Shown piece by piece: positions 8,439 through 15,720 of a DNA stretch of 64,000 nucleotides (its first letter is position 1; each line of letters begins with the position of its first letter). Source of the DNA: Polyangium mundeleinium (GTDB lineage: Bacteria; Myxococcota_A; Polyangia; Polyangiales; Polyangiaceae); NCBI RefSeq assembly GCF_028369105.1, contig NZ_JAQNDO010000001.1:3998501-4062500 (forward strand), read 5' to 3'. A program made the translations under genes and the position numbers. The notes under the pieces are model-generated. The model did no database searches. It saw nothing but the letters and a program-made list of their open reading frames with translations, and was not told the DNA's origin.

Positions 8439-9221
8439 TCAGAAAGAGCCGCCGCCGAAATCCTCGAAGCGGACCTTGTCCGGAATGCCATAGGTGTACA
8501 CGCCGATCCGGCCGCCCGATTTCCCCATCGGCGCCTCCGAGACGTCCCACGTCCCGACGAGCTTACCGTTCACGTACGCCTCGATGTGGCCATCCTCGAA
8601 GCCACGCGCCCATATCGTGTCGCCTTCCACGAGCACGGATGGGATCGGCTCGTCCACCGTGGTCCACTCCCCGTTCGTGCAATACGCGACGTGGACCGCG
8701 GGAAATGCATTGAAGCGGTTCCAGCTCACGACGACCGACTCGCATTCGCTCGGGTCCCCCTGGTTGCGCATGACGAGCTCGATCTCCGTCTCGTCCCCGT
8801 CCATCGACTCGATCGTGACGTACGCCTCCTGGCGAGGACCGAAGACCTCATCCCATAACGCCGCGTCGGGATGCATCCCGACCGTCTGGAGCCGCTCGCC
8901 GTCAATCGTGTACGCCCCCGGGTACCGGAGCTTCCACAAGCTTCCAGGCACACCGTCGGCGCGGTCAAACTTGTCGAGGATCCCCGTCGCCGGTGCGTTG
9001 ACGCTGCCGCCCGCGCCCCCGTCGCCGCCCGTGCCCCCGGCGCCCCCGTCGCCGCCCGTGCCCCCGACGCCGCCCATGCCGCTGCCGGCGCTCGACGCGC
9101 TCGCCGTTTCCCCCTCCGGAGCGCCGGTCAGGCCGTCGAACGACGAGGTCAGGTAACAGGCAGGGGCGAGGAGGGCGCCGGACGCAGCGAGCACGAAGGC
9201 GAGCAGGTTCTTCGAAGCCAT
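8439..9221 (-). CDS. Lipoprotein with LamG/concanavalin-like domain
   Basis: 260 aa. ATG 9221 gives a signal peptide with lipobox LLAPAC; a start 33 nt upstream would only add a charged tail. A Gly-rich linker (GGVGGTGGDGGAGGTGGDGG, about residues 49-70) leads to a beta-rich domain beginning ILDKFDRADGVPGSLWKLR, a common start of LamG-like or family-16-glycosidase-like jelly-roll domains. No catalytic Glu pair is evident, so binding to carbohydrate or a surface is more likely than hydrolysis. A TATCCT hexamer ends 6 nt before the ATG (9228-9233 on the minus strand), so it may be transcribed leaderless. Confidence 0.7.
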   Translation of the reverse strand: MASKNLLAFVLAASGALLAPACYLTSSFDGLTGAPEGETASASSAGSGMGGVGGTGGDGGAGGTGGDGGAGGSVNAPATGILDKFDRADGVPGSLWKLRYPGAYTIDGERLQTVGMHPDAALWDEVFGPRQEAYVTIESMDGDETEIELVMRNQGDPSECESVVVSWNRFNAFPAVHVAYCTNGEWTTVDEPIPSVLVEGDTIWARGFEDGHIEAYVNGKLVGTWDVSEAPMGKSGGRIGVYTYGIPDKVRFEDFGGGSF

Positions 9222-9258
9222 GGCCCGAGGATACCCCGGATCCCGGCGTTTCATCTAC

Positions 9259-9423
9259 GCCTAGAACATCGAGCGGTTTGACAACCGCTCGACGTTCTAG
9301 GCTTCTTTCGTCCCGAGGGGGACGCCTCGCGTCCCCCTCTCGTCCGGGCAAAGCCCGGCCGATTCACCCCCCGAGGCGAGCTCGCTTCGCGATCTCGCAG
9401 AGCGCCGAACGGGTCGGCGCTCT
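9259..9423. terminator. Run of four hairpins downstream of the alpha/beta-hydrolase gene
   Basis: Four inverted repeats follow one another: 20-bp arms with one mismatch and loop TGAC (9259-9302); GAGGGGGACGC/GCGTCCCCCTC with loop CTC (9315-9339); CCGGGC/GCCCGG with loop AAA (9344-9358); and AGAGCGCCGA/TCGGCGCTCT with loop ACGGG (9399-9423), which contains the stop codon of the reverse-strand gene. A terminator or transcript-end stabiliser is the simplest reading; there is no U-run. Confidence 0.55.
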
Positions 9424-10171
9424 AGGGCCGGCGAGGAAGCGCGTTCTTTTCGAGCCAGGCGAACGCCTGTCCGAAGACCCGCTCGGCGTCGCCCATCTGC
9501 CCGTGCTTGGCGCCCGGCATTTCGAGGTACGTGGAAGGAATCCCGGCAGCCTGGAGTTCCGCGGCGGCCTGCTTCATGCGCGTCGTCACGTCGTACTGGC
9601 CGCTCACCATGACCGCGCCGCGCACGTGCCGGAGCCGCGCCGCGGAGGGCTCCGTGGGCGCGCCGATCAAGATGAGCCGCGAATACCGCTCGGGCCATTG
9701 CTCGGCGAGCCGCTCGCCGAGGAATGCGCCCTGCGAGTGGCCGACCAGCACGAGATCCTTCGCCACGCCGCCGCTCACCTCGAACGCGGCCCGGATGCGG
9801 GCGTCGAGTTTGTCGAGGTCGAGCGAATGTTTGCGCAGGAGGCCGCCGCCGTCGCAGGGCGTGTCGCCGCGGACCGCGAGGATGCCCCCGTGCTCGCTCG
9901 CCGCGAACTGGAAGGCCTGTACGTCCCCGACGCCGGCCGAGCACATTCCGTGCAAAAAGAGCATTTTCGGCTTCGCGCCGTTCGGGCCGGGCACGGCGAA
10001 TCCGGGCAAATCGTCCGGGATGTTCAGCGTGTAGACTTCGATCGGGAGCGCGAGGCGCCTCTGCGTGGCGACGGGACGGAGGGCGGCGAGGGCCTGTTCG
10101 TCCCGGCCGCACCCCGAGGCGGCAGCGGCGAGCCCTGCGAGGAGGCCGAGGCGGCGGAGCATCTGCTGCAT
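9422..10171 (-). CDS. Alpha/beta-hydrolase lipoprotein
   Basis: 249 aa. The signal peptide has lipobox AAASGC (about residues 16-21). The hydrolase core shows LFLHGMCS (oxyanion strand), the nucleophile elbow VGHSQGAF (Ser about residue 145), an Asp in SGQYDVTTRMK and a His in PGAKHGQMG near the C terminus, completing a Ser-Asp-His triad. The nearest look is to dienelactone-hydrolase or esterase-type enzymes. It should face the periplasm or outer surface. Substrate unknown. Downstream, on its own strand, is the run of hairpins at 9259-9423. Confidence 0.8.
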   Translation of the reverse strand: MQQMLRRLGLLAGLAAAASGCGRDEQALAALRPVATQRRLALPIEVYTLNIPDDLPGFAVPGPNGAKPKMLFLHGMCSAGVGDVQAFQFAASEHGGILAVRGDTPCDGGGLLRKHSLDLDKLDARIRAAFEVSGGVAKDLVLVGHSQGAFLGERLAEQWPERYSRLILIGAPTEPSAARLRHVRGAVMVSGQYDVTTRMKQAAAELQAAGIPSTYLEMPGAKHGQMGDAERVFGQAFAWLEKNALPRRP

Positions 10172-10267
10172 GCCCGCTTCGTGGGGGAGGCGCTCGGTCG
10201 TCGCAATCGGGGAACGACGGGGTTCACCGGCGGGGCGTTGTTCGGGATTTCCAGGCGCGGCGAAGGA

Positions 10268-11731
10268 TCAGGGGCCGTCCACGCGGGTCTGGAAGAGGCC
10301 GTTCATGTATTCGACGAGCAGCCGCTCGCGCAGCGGGGGCGGCAGGTGGTTCAGGACCTCGCTCACCGCGGCCATGCGATCGGGCAGGTTCGCGCCGGCC
10401 ACGCCCGTGGCCGCCATCGCCTCGCGCAGGATGCCGCCGAGCACCGCCGGATCGAGCTTCGTGAGGTCGAGCGAGGCGAGTGCGCCGCGGAGCGCCGAGA
10501 GATCCCCGCCGGGCGGCGGGAGCGTCCGGGCGGTCGCCACGCAGGCGCGCAGATCCCGGAGCAGCTCGTCGGCGAGCCCGAGCGCCTTCGGGTTGAGCGA
10601 GAGGTGAATGTTCTCTTTCGACGAACCAAAGCCGAGCTGCGGCTGGACGAACCAGCCGCGGGCCTTCATCTCGTCGATGACGTGAAAGACGCTGACCTCG
10701 TCGGACGTGAAGGCGACGAGGTTCATCTCGGGCCGCGCGAGGAGCCGGAGGCCCGGGATCTCCGCGATCCCGTCGACGATCTTGCGCGTCGCGGCCAGCA
10801 TGCGGTGTGCGATTTCGAGGTAGCCGGCGTCGCCGAAGTGGTGGAGCACGGCCCAGCAGGCGGCGAGCGGCCCGGCCGATTTCGTGCTCTGCACGGTCGA
10901 GTTGATCACGGTGTAACCCGACCAGCCCGCGCAGGCATAAAACTGGTGGCGCCGGAGATCCTTCGTCTTGTGGAGGATCACGGACGCGCCCTTCGCGGCG
11001 AAGGCATACTTGTGGAAGTCCATGGAGATGCTGGTGACGCCCGGGACCCGGAAGTCGAAATCGGCGACAGGGGCGCCGAGCCGCCGGAAGTAGGGCAGGA
11101 GAAACCCGCCGATGCACGCGTCGACGTGGAGGAGGAGGTTCTTTTCGAGCGCGAGCGCGCCGAGCTCGTTTATCGGATCGACGACGCCGTGGGCGTAGGA
11201 GACGGCCGATCCAACGAGCAGGATCGTGCTCGGGCCGATGGCCTCGCGCATGGCCGCGACGTCGGCCTTGAAGGTCGAGCGATCGACGGGCACGGAGACG
11301 AGCTTCACGTCGAGGTAATGGGCGGCCTTGTGAAACGCGGCGTGCGCCGTCTCGGGGACGATGATCTCGGGCTCGCGAATGCCGCGCGCCTCGCGGGCGT
11401 GGTCACGCGCGGTCTTCACCGCGAGCAGGATGCTCTCGGTGCCGCCGCTCGTGAACGAGCCCGCGACCTCGTCGTCGCCGCCGAGGTGCGCGGCGGCCAT
11501 GGAGACGACGTCGTTTTCGAGCACGAGCGTGCTCGGAAAGACCGTCGGATCGAGCGCGTTTTCCCCGAGGTACAGGGTGTACGCACGGTGAATGACGGCC
11601 TCGGCCTCGGGCCCGGCATCGTAGACGTACGCGAAGGTGCGTCCGTCGCGCCAGGGCATGTCGTGGGCGCGGAACGCGGTGAGTTTTCCGAACAGCTCGT
11701 CCGTTCCGAGACCCTTCGCGGGGATCTTCAT
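10268..11731 (-). CDS. Sphingosine-1-phosphate-lyase-like PLP-dependent decarboxylase/lyase
   Basis: 487 aa. ATG 11731 has GAGGAGG 5 nt upstream. The group-II decarboxylase fold is clear: GSFTSGGTESILLAVKTARD (phosphate-binding region), HVDACIGGFLLPY, and SISMDFHKYAFAAKGASVIL with the PLP lysine at about residue 240. FYACAGWSGYTVINSTVQST follows as in sphingosine-phosphate lyases rather than glutamate decarboxylases. Expected reaction: retro-aldol cleavage of phosphorylated long-chain bases, or a related amine decarboxylation. Some myxobacteria make sphingolipids, so a sphingolipid role is plausible but inferred. Confidence 0.82.
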   Translation of the reverse strand: MKIPAKGLGTDELFGKLTAFRAHDMPWRDGRTFAYVYDAGPEAEAVIHRAYTLYLGENALDPTVFPSTLVLENDVVSMAAAHLGGDDEVAGSFTSGGTESILLAVKTARDHAREARGIREPEIIVPETAHAAFHKAAHYLDVKLVSVPVDRSTFKADVAAMREAIGPSTILLVGSAVSYAHGVVDPINELGALALEKNLLLHVDACIGGFLLPYFRRLGAPVADFDFRVPGVTSISMDFHKYAFAAKGASVILHKTKDLRRHQFYACAGWSGYTVINSTVQSTKSAGPLAACWAVLHHFGDAGYLEIAHRMLAATRKIVDGIAEIPGLRLLARPEMNLVAFTSDEVSVFHVIDEMKARGWFVQPQLGFGSSKENIHLSLNPKALGLADELLRDLRACVATARTLPPPGGDLSALRGALASLDLTKLDPAVLGGILREAMAATGVAGANLPDRMAAVSEVLNHLPPPLRERLLVEYMNGLFQTRVDGP

Positions 11732-11782
11732 CGTGCCTCCTCGGTCGTTTTCAGGGGCCATGAGGCACGCGGCGGCCCCCCC

Positions 11783-11811
11783 GTGTCAAGCGGGCCGCGC
11801 CGGGCTAGGAT
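11783..11811 (+). promoter_or_regulatory. Candidate promoter, leaderless, for the B3/B4 protein gene
   Basis: GTGTCA (11783-11788), a 17-nt spacer and TAGGAT (11806-11811) precede ATG 11821 by 9 nt. No Shine-Dalgarno fits in that space. Confidence 0.4.
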
Positions 11812-11820
11812 GCGCCTCCC

Positions 11821-12450
11821 ATGTTGACGATCGATCCCCACCCGCTGCTCGAGGCCGCCGCTTTCACGACCACGTTTCCCGCGCCGCTCGGCGAAATCGC
11901 CGTCCCCGCGAGCGTCCGCGCGCTGCTCATGCCGGGCGCCGCGGCGCCGTTCGCGGCCGACGAGGCGGTCCGCGCGGCCGTGCGGGATCTCTTGCGGCAT
12001 GGCGGGTACAAGCCGACGGGGCGGGGCAAGCCCTCGTCCGAGTACCTCGTCCGCGCGGTGACCGAGGGCACGCTCGGATCGATCAACACGGCCGTGGATA
12101 CGTGCAACGCGGTCTCACTGCACAGCGGCCTGCCCATCAGCGTGATCGACCTCGACCGCGCGACGCCGCCGTTCCGGCTCGGGATCGCGAAGCCGGGCGA
12201 GAAATATGTTTTTAATGCCTCGGGGCAGGAGATCGATCTCGGCGGGCTGCTTTGCCTGTTCGACGCGGAGGGGCCGTCGGCGAACGGGGTGAAGGACGCG
12301 CAGCGCACGAAGACCCACGCGGGGACGCGGCGCACGTTGAGCGTGCTGTGGGGCACGCGCGCGTTGCCTGGCCGCGCACGAGAGGCCGCGGCGTGGTATC
12401 GGCGATTGCTGGAGGAGGCCGGGGCGACGGTGGAGGTCGTGGCGGAGTGA
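11821..12450 (+). CDS. Solo B3/B4 (Phe-tRNA synthetase beta-like) domain protein
   Basis: 209 aa. The pattern AVSLHSGLPISVIDLDRA, with the downstream KPGEKYVFNASGQEIDLGGL and AQRTKTHAG, matches the B3/B4 domain of phenylalanyl-tRNA synthetase beta chain found as a free protein. In the synthetase this domain edits mischarged tRNA; free versions are thought to bind or deacylate aminoacyl-tRNA or aminoacyl compounds. It is cytoplasmic with no extra domains. It is divergent from the PLP lyase, and its stop codon abuts the stop codon of the next, convergent gene (TGATCA at 12448-12453). Confidence 0.8.
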   Translation: MLTIDPHPLLEAAAFTTTFPAPLGEIAVPASVRALLMPGAAAPFAADEAVRAAVRDLLRHGGYKPTGRGKPSSEYLVRAVTEGTLGSINTAVDTCNAVSLHSGLPISVIDLDRATPPFRLGIAKPGEKYVFNASGQEIDLGGLLCLFDAEGPSANGVKDAQRTKTHAGTRRTLSVLWGTRALPGRAREAAAWYRRLLEEAGATVEVVAE

Positions 12451-13713
12451 TCAGCGCGGCGTCTCGCTGGCCGGGATCCAGAAGCCGCCGCTCTCGTCGG
12501 GCAGGGCAAACACCGATTTCGGCAGCACGTTCGTCCAGCCGGCGATGGTCTCCAGCACGAGGAGCTCGGCGCCGGCCTCGATGACGCCGATCGGCCTTTC
12601 TTTTTCGTCGCGCCGGAAGCGAATCGGGATGTCCTTCGAGGCCCGGGCGACGCGGGGCGGCGGATCCATGACGAGCTGCGCGCCCGCGACGCTCGTCTCG
12701 GGGGGAATGTATTGATCCATCATCTCACCCTTCGGTAAGGCCGTGAGATCCGATCCGCGCATCCACCCGTCGATCGCGAGATCGGAGCGGAGCTTTCCGT
12801 GGACGAACGCTCCGCTCGTCTCGGTGCTCCAGAAGAGCTTGATGTCGGCGACGTTCATGCGGAGCGTGTAGACGACGTTGCCGGCGGGGCCGTCGAGGAT
12901 GTCGATGTCCTGGCCCTTGGCGAGGTAGCCGCGGCCATTGCCGGGCACCTCCACGGGCACGGGCGTGCCGCGTTGCAAGGCGAGCGCGTCGCAAGGCGCG
13001 CTGACGGTGGCGTTCTGGCCATTCGTACCGGCAATGGGCATCTCGACCGTGACGAACCCGAGCTTCGCCCCGGTGATCTTGAGCTTCTGCGCGGTCGCGA
13101 TCCACACGTTGCCCGAGACGATCGGGATGTCGCGGCCGCTCCAGACCGGAATGACATTCGTCGCGACGTACCCTTCGAGCCGGAAGGAAGGCTCGTTCGT
13201 GCGCGTGGTGATCTTCGAGCGCTGAATGGCCGGATCTGGCGGGATGTCGCTCATCGACAGGGGGACGTAGCCGCCCTGGAAGCTCGCAAGGATCCGGCCG
13301 CCCACGGGTGCGTCGTAAAGCAACGTGCCCTTCGCGAGCGGGGACGTGCCTTTGATGATGCAGTTCGGACCGGTCACGCCAATCGTCGCGGTGGGCGGCG
13401 GGGGCGGGGGCGGAGGCGGAGGCGGAGGCGGGGGCGGAGGCGGCGGAGGCGGCGGAGGCGGGGGCGGCGGGGGCGGAGGCGGAGGCGGCGGCGGCTTGTT
13501 CGCGGTCGGCTTCGTCGTGGGCTCCGACGTGGCCTTCGTGGTGCCCTCCGGCCGCGTGTCTCCGAAGGTTCCATCGGTTGGCTGCCATTGCCCCGTTCGC
13601 GGCTCGGTCGGGGTGCAGGCGGCGGCAAGGCCGAGCGTGACGCAGGCCGCAGCGAGGACGGCGGCGGTGACCGACGAGCGCGCGAGACCGGGGCGGCGAG
13701 GGCAGGGAACCAT
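12451..13713 (-). CDS. Lipoprotein with a 34-residue polyproline linker
   Basis: 420 aa. The signal peptide ends at lipobox GLAAAC (Cys about residue 33). A Thr/Pro-rich stretch leads to 34 consecutive prolines encoded at 13393-13494, using only CCG, CCC and CCT. About 310 residues of beta-rich sequence follow, with no family I recognise; an SH3-like stretch near the C terminus (AGAELLVLETIAGWTNVLPK) is possible. The proline rod could hold the domain away from the outer membrane. Translation of 34 prolines should depend on elongation factor P. A TATAGC hexamer ends 7 nt before the ATG. Confidence 0.72.
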   Translation of the reverse strand: MVPCPRRPGLARSSVTAAVLAAACVTLGLAAACTPTEPRTGQWQPTDGTFGDTRPEGTTKATSEPTTKPTANKPPPPPPPPPPPPPPPPPPPPPPPPPPPPPPPPPPTATIGVTGPNCIIKGTSPLAKGTLLYDAPVGGRILASFQGGYVPLSMSDIPPDPAIQRSKITTRTNEPSFRLEGYVATNVIPVWSGRDIPIVSGNVWIATAQKLKITGAKLGFVTVEMPIAGTNGQNATVSAPCDALALQRGTPVPVEVPGNGRGYLAKGQDIDILDGPAGNVVYTLRMNVADIKLFWSTETSGAFVHGKLRSDLAIDGWMRGSDLTALPKGEMMDQYIPPETSVAGAQLVMDPPPRVARASKDIPIRFRRDEKERPIGVIEAGAELLVLETIAGWTNVLPKSVFALPDESGGFWIPASETPR

Positions 13714-13762
13714 GGGCGTAGCTATAACACGTTCCGGGCGTAGCTTGCGTACCTCCGCGTGC

Positions 13763-13792
13763 TTGACGCCTCGGGGCTGCGGTCCTTAGGCT
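13763..13792 (+). promoter_or_regulatory. Candidate leaderless promoter for the temptin-like gene
   Basis: TTGACG (13763-13768), an 18-nt spacer and TAGGCT (13787-13792) lie 6 nt before ATG 13799, so the predicted first transcribed base is the start codon. Confidence 0.5.
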
Positions 13793-13798
13793 CGGCGA

Positions 13799-14475
13799 AT
13801 GACGTTCTCTTCGCGATCTTTGGGTCTGCTCCTCGGTCTCGCCTCGCTCACCTCGGCCATGGCCGCATCGGCACGTCCATTCCGGGTGAACGACATTCCG
13901 AACGGCACCAAATACGGCTGCCTGAACTGCCACGGCGACACGAAGGCCACTACAACACGGATTTCGGCGGTGACGCACGCCTTTATCTCGTCGGCGCCGT
14001 ACCCGTGCAAGAGCAAAACGTGAACTGGGCGGCGCTCTGCCCGCTCGATTCGGATCGGGACGGCTGGACGAACGGGCAGGAGCTCGGCGACCCGAATTGC
14101 ACCTGGACGAAGGGTGACGCGAATCCGAAGGGGTTCGTGTACAACCCGGGAGACTCCGACATCCATCCGCCGCCCGTCTGCGGCAGCGGGAAGCTCGAAG
14201 CCGGCGAGACGTGCGACGGTGATCTTTTCCTGGTGAACGATTGCGCCGAGGCAGGCGCGGGGGAAGGGCAGCTCGCCTGCACGGAGGATTGCAAGCTCGA
14301 CTTTTCGCAATGCAGCGAGCCGCCCGGCTCGGTGCCGGACCTGGGCGGGGACGGAAACGTGACCCAGCCCGGAACGTGCGCCGCGGCGCCGGGATCGGCC
14401 CGGAGCCTCGGAGGAATGGGCGCGGTGATCGGGATGCTCGTCGCGGTGGCGGTGATGCGGCGGAAACGGCGGTAG
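13799..14475 (+). pseudogene. Temptin-like secreted Cys protein with a -1 frameshift
   Basis: The first frame (13799 to about 13945) encodes a signal peptide and RPFRVNDIPNGTKYGCLNCH, the start of a temptin-type Cys/Cys domain. After AAG at 13943-13945 it runs into nonsense and stops at 14023. The -1 frame continues the same protein from 13945: GHYNTDFGGDARLY, VNWAALCPLDSDRDGWTNGQ, a Cys-rich tail, and a C-terminal PGTCAAAPGS, membrane helix and RRKRR, as in MYXO-CTERM sorting signals. One extra G in the GG at 13945-13946 would restore one frame of about 225 aa. Sequencing error, recent mutation and programmed shifting remain possible; I see no slippery heptamer. Confidence 0.72.
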
Positions 14476-14484
14476 GCGGGCGAA

Positions 14485-15720
14485 TCAGAAGCGCGCGCCG
14501 AACGAGAGGCCCACGACGCCGGGGCCGACGGCGGGCACGACCGCGATCTCGCGCAGACGCGAGGGATTCGGGCCTTGGGGCTTCTTGTCGTCTTTTTTGC
14601 GCGGCGGGGTGAGCCGGGGTTCGTCGAAGTAATACAACAAGAACGCGAGGGCCCCCAAGCCCGCGGCCACGTTCAGCGCCGCCGTCGCGCCGTTGCGAAG
14701 TGCGGTCTGCCCGTCCCGATAGGTCAGGTACTCGTCGAGCTCCGTATCGGAGATCGTGTCTTTGATGCGCTTGTCGTTGAGCAGCTTCGCCTCGTAGCCC
14801 GCATCGGCCGCGAAGAACGCCATGACGATGCCCCCGGCGACGGAGGTCGCCGCACCGCCGATGAGGACGAACGAGGTAATCCTTTGTCGCGTGCGGTCGA
14901 GCGTGGCCTTCACGTCCTCCGATTTGCCGCGCCCGAGATCGAGCTCCGTGGTGAACGTGTTGAAGCCGTTCAGGCTCACGCTGAGGGTGCGGACGCCCGC
15001 CTCGATCTGGAGCGGCGCGAGGAGCGGCAAGGCGCCCTTGGGCAAACCGTCCACCGTCACCGAGGCGCCCGCCGGGCCCGTGACCGAGACGAACGCGGGC
15101 ATCTCGCGCAGCGGCACGTCGAGCGCCGTCATCTGGCCTTGTTTGGCCGGCACTTCGCGCTCCTCGGGGAAATACCCGGGCGCCTGCACCAGGACCTTGT
15201 GTTTGCCCGGCGTGACGTCGATCGCCTCGAGCGGCCGCGGCGTGCCGCCGTCGATCGAAATGGTCGCGTCCTCGACCTGCGTCGTGATGGAGATCTGGGT
15301 CGAGGGCGCCTCCTCGGGCGCGGGCGTGCTCTGCACCTCGGGGGGCAAACGCGAGAGGATCTCCTCGATGTCCTTGATGCCCGCGTCGGCCTCGCCGCGG
15401 CGCTTGCCCGTCGTGTCCGTGGCCAGGTACCGGCGATAATAATCCACGGCCTGGCGCAGGTTCTGCGGCTTGCCGTCGTTGCCGTATTGCTTGCGGTACG
15501 CCTGCGCGATGGAGAAGAGGAGGCCGGGGCGCGTCGTGAGCGCGTAGGCCTGCTCGAAGGCGCGGACGGCGTTCGCGTAATTGCCCTTCTCGTATTCACG
15601 CGCGCCGGTTTCGAAGTAGGCGCGTGCCTCGGGGGAATCGACGTCCGCAGGGCCCGCGAGCGAAGGCCCCGCCCCGGTCGCGAGCGCGAGCGCCACGAGC
15701 GCCGCGAAGAGGCGCCTCAT
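14485..15720 (-). CDS. TPR and PEGA domain secreted/membrane protein
   Basis: 411 aa. Signal peptide (cleaved near GPSLAGPAD), TPR-type helices at about residues 30-100 (ARAYFETGAREYEKGNYANA, AFEQAYALTTRPGLLFSIAQ), a linker, then two PEGA-like beta repeats (ISIDGGTPRPLEAIDVTPGK and VTVDGLPKGALPLLAPLQIE). Two hydrophobic segments follow (SFVLIGGAATSVAGGIVMAF and AALNVAAGLGALAFLLYYF). Its ATG overlaps the stop of the FG-GAP gene (ATGA at 15717-15720), so it is the third gene of an operon headed by a Ser/Thr kinase that also carries a PEGA-like domain. Likely an envelope structural or sensing component. Confidence 0.78.
   Translation of the reverse strand: MRRLFAALVALALATGAGPSLAGPADVDSPEARAYFETGAREYEKGNYANAVRAFEQAYALTTRPGLLFSIAQAYRKQYGNDGKPQNLRQAVDYYRRYLATDTTGKRRGEADAGIKDIEEILSRLPPEVQSTPAPEEAPSTQISITTQVEDATISIDGGTPRPLEAIDVTPGKHKVLVQAPGYFPEEREVPAKQGQMTALDVPLREMPAFVSVTGPAGASVTVDGLPKGALPLLAPLQIEAGVRTLSVSLNGFNTFTTELDLGRGKSEDVKATLDRTRQRITSFVLIGGAATSVAGGIVMAFFAADAGYEAKLLNDKRIKDTISDTELDEYLTYRDGQTALRNGATAALNVAAGLGALAFLLYYFDEPRLTPPRKKDDKKPQGPNPSRLREIAVVPAVGPGVVGLSFGARF

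Noticed and set aside
8990-9080. GC-rich repeats in lipoprotein linkers (also 22800-22960 and 50990-51150) as independent elements
   Set aside because: They encode Gly/Ala/Ser-rich linkers in frame; normal for lipoproteins in this group.
10024-10230. Small frames near the hydrolase start as separate genes
   Set aside because: They lie inside or opposite the hydrolase gene and have no support from motifs or ribosome sites.
13940-13950. Programmed -1 frameshift in the temptin-like gene
   Set aside because: No slippery heptamer and no obvious downstream stimulatory structure; a single missing G is simpler.
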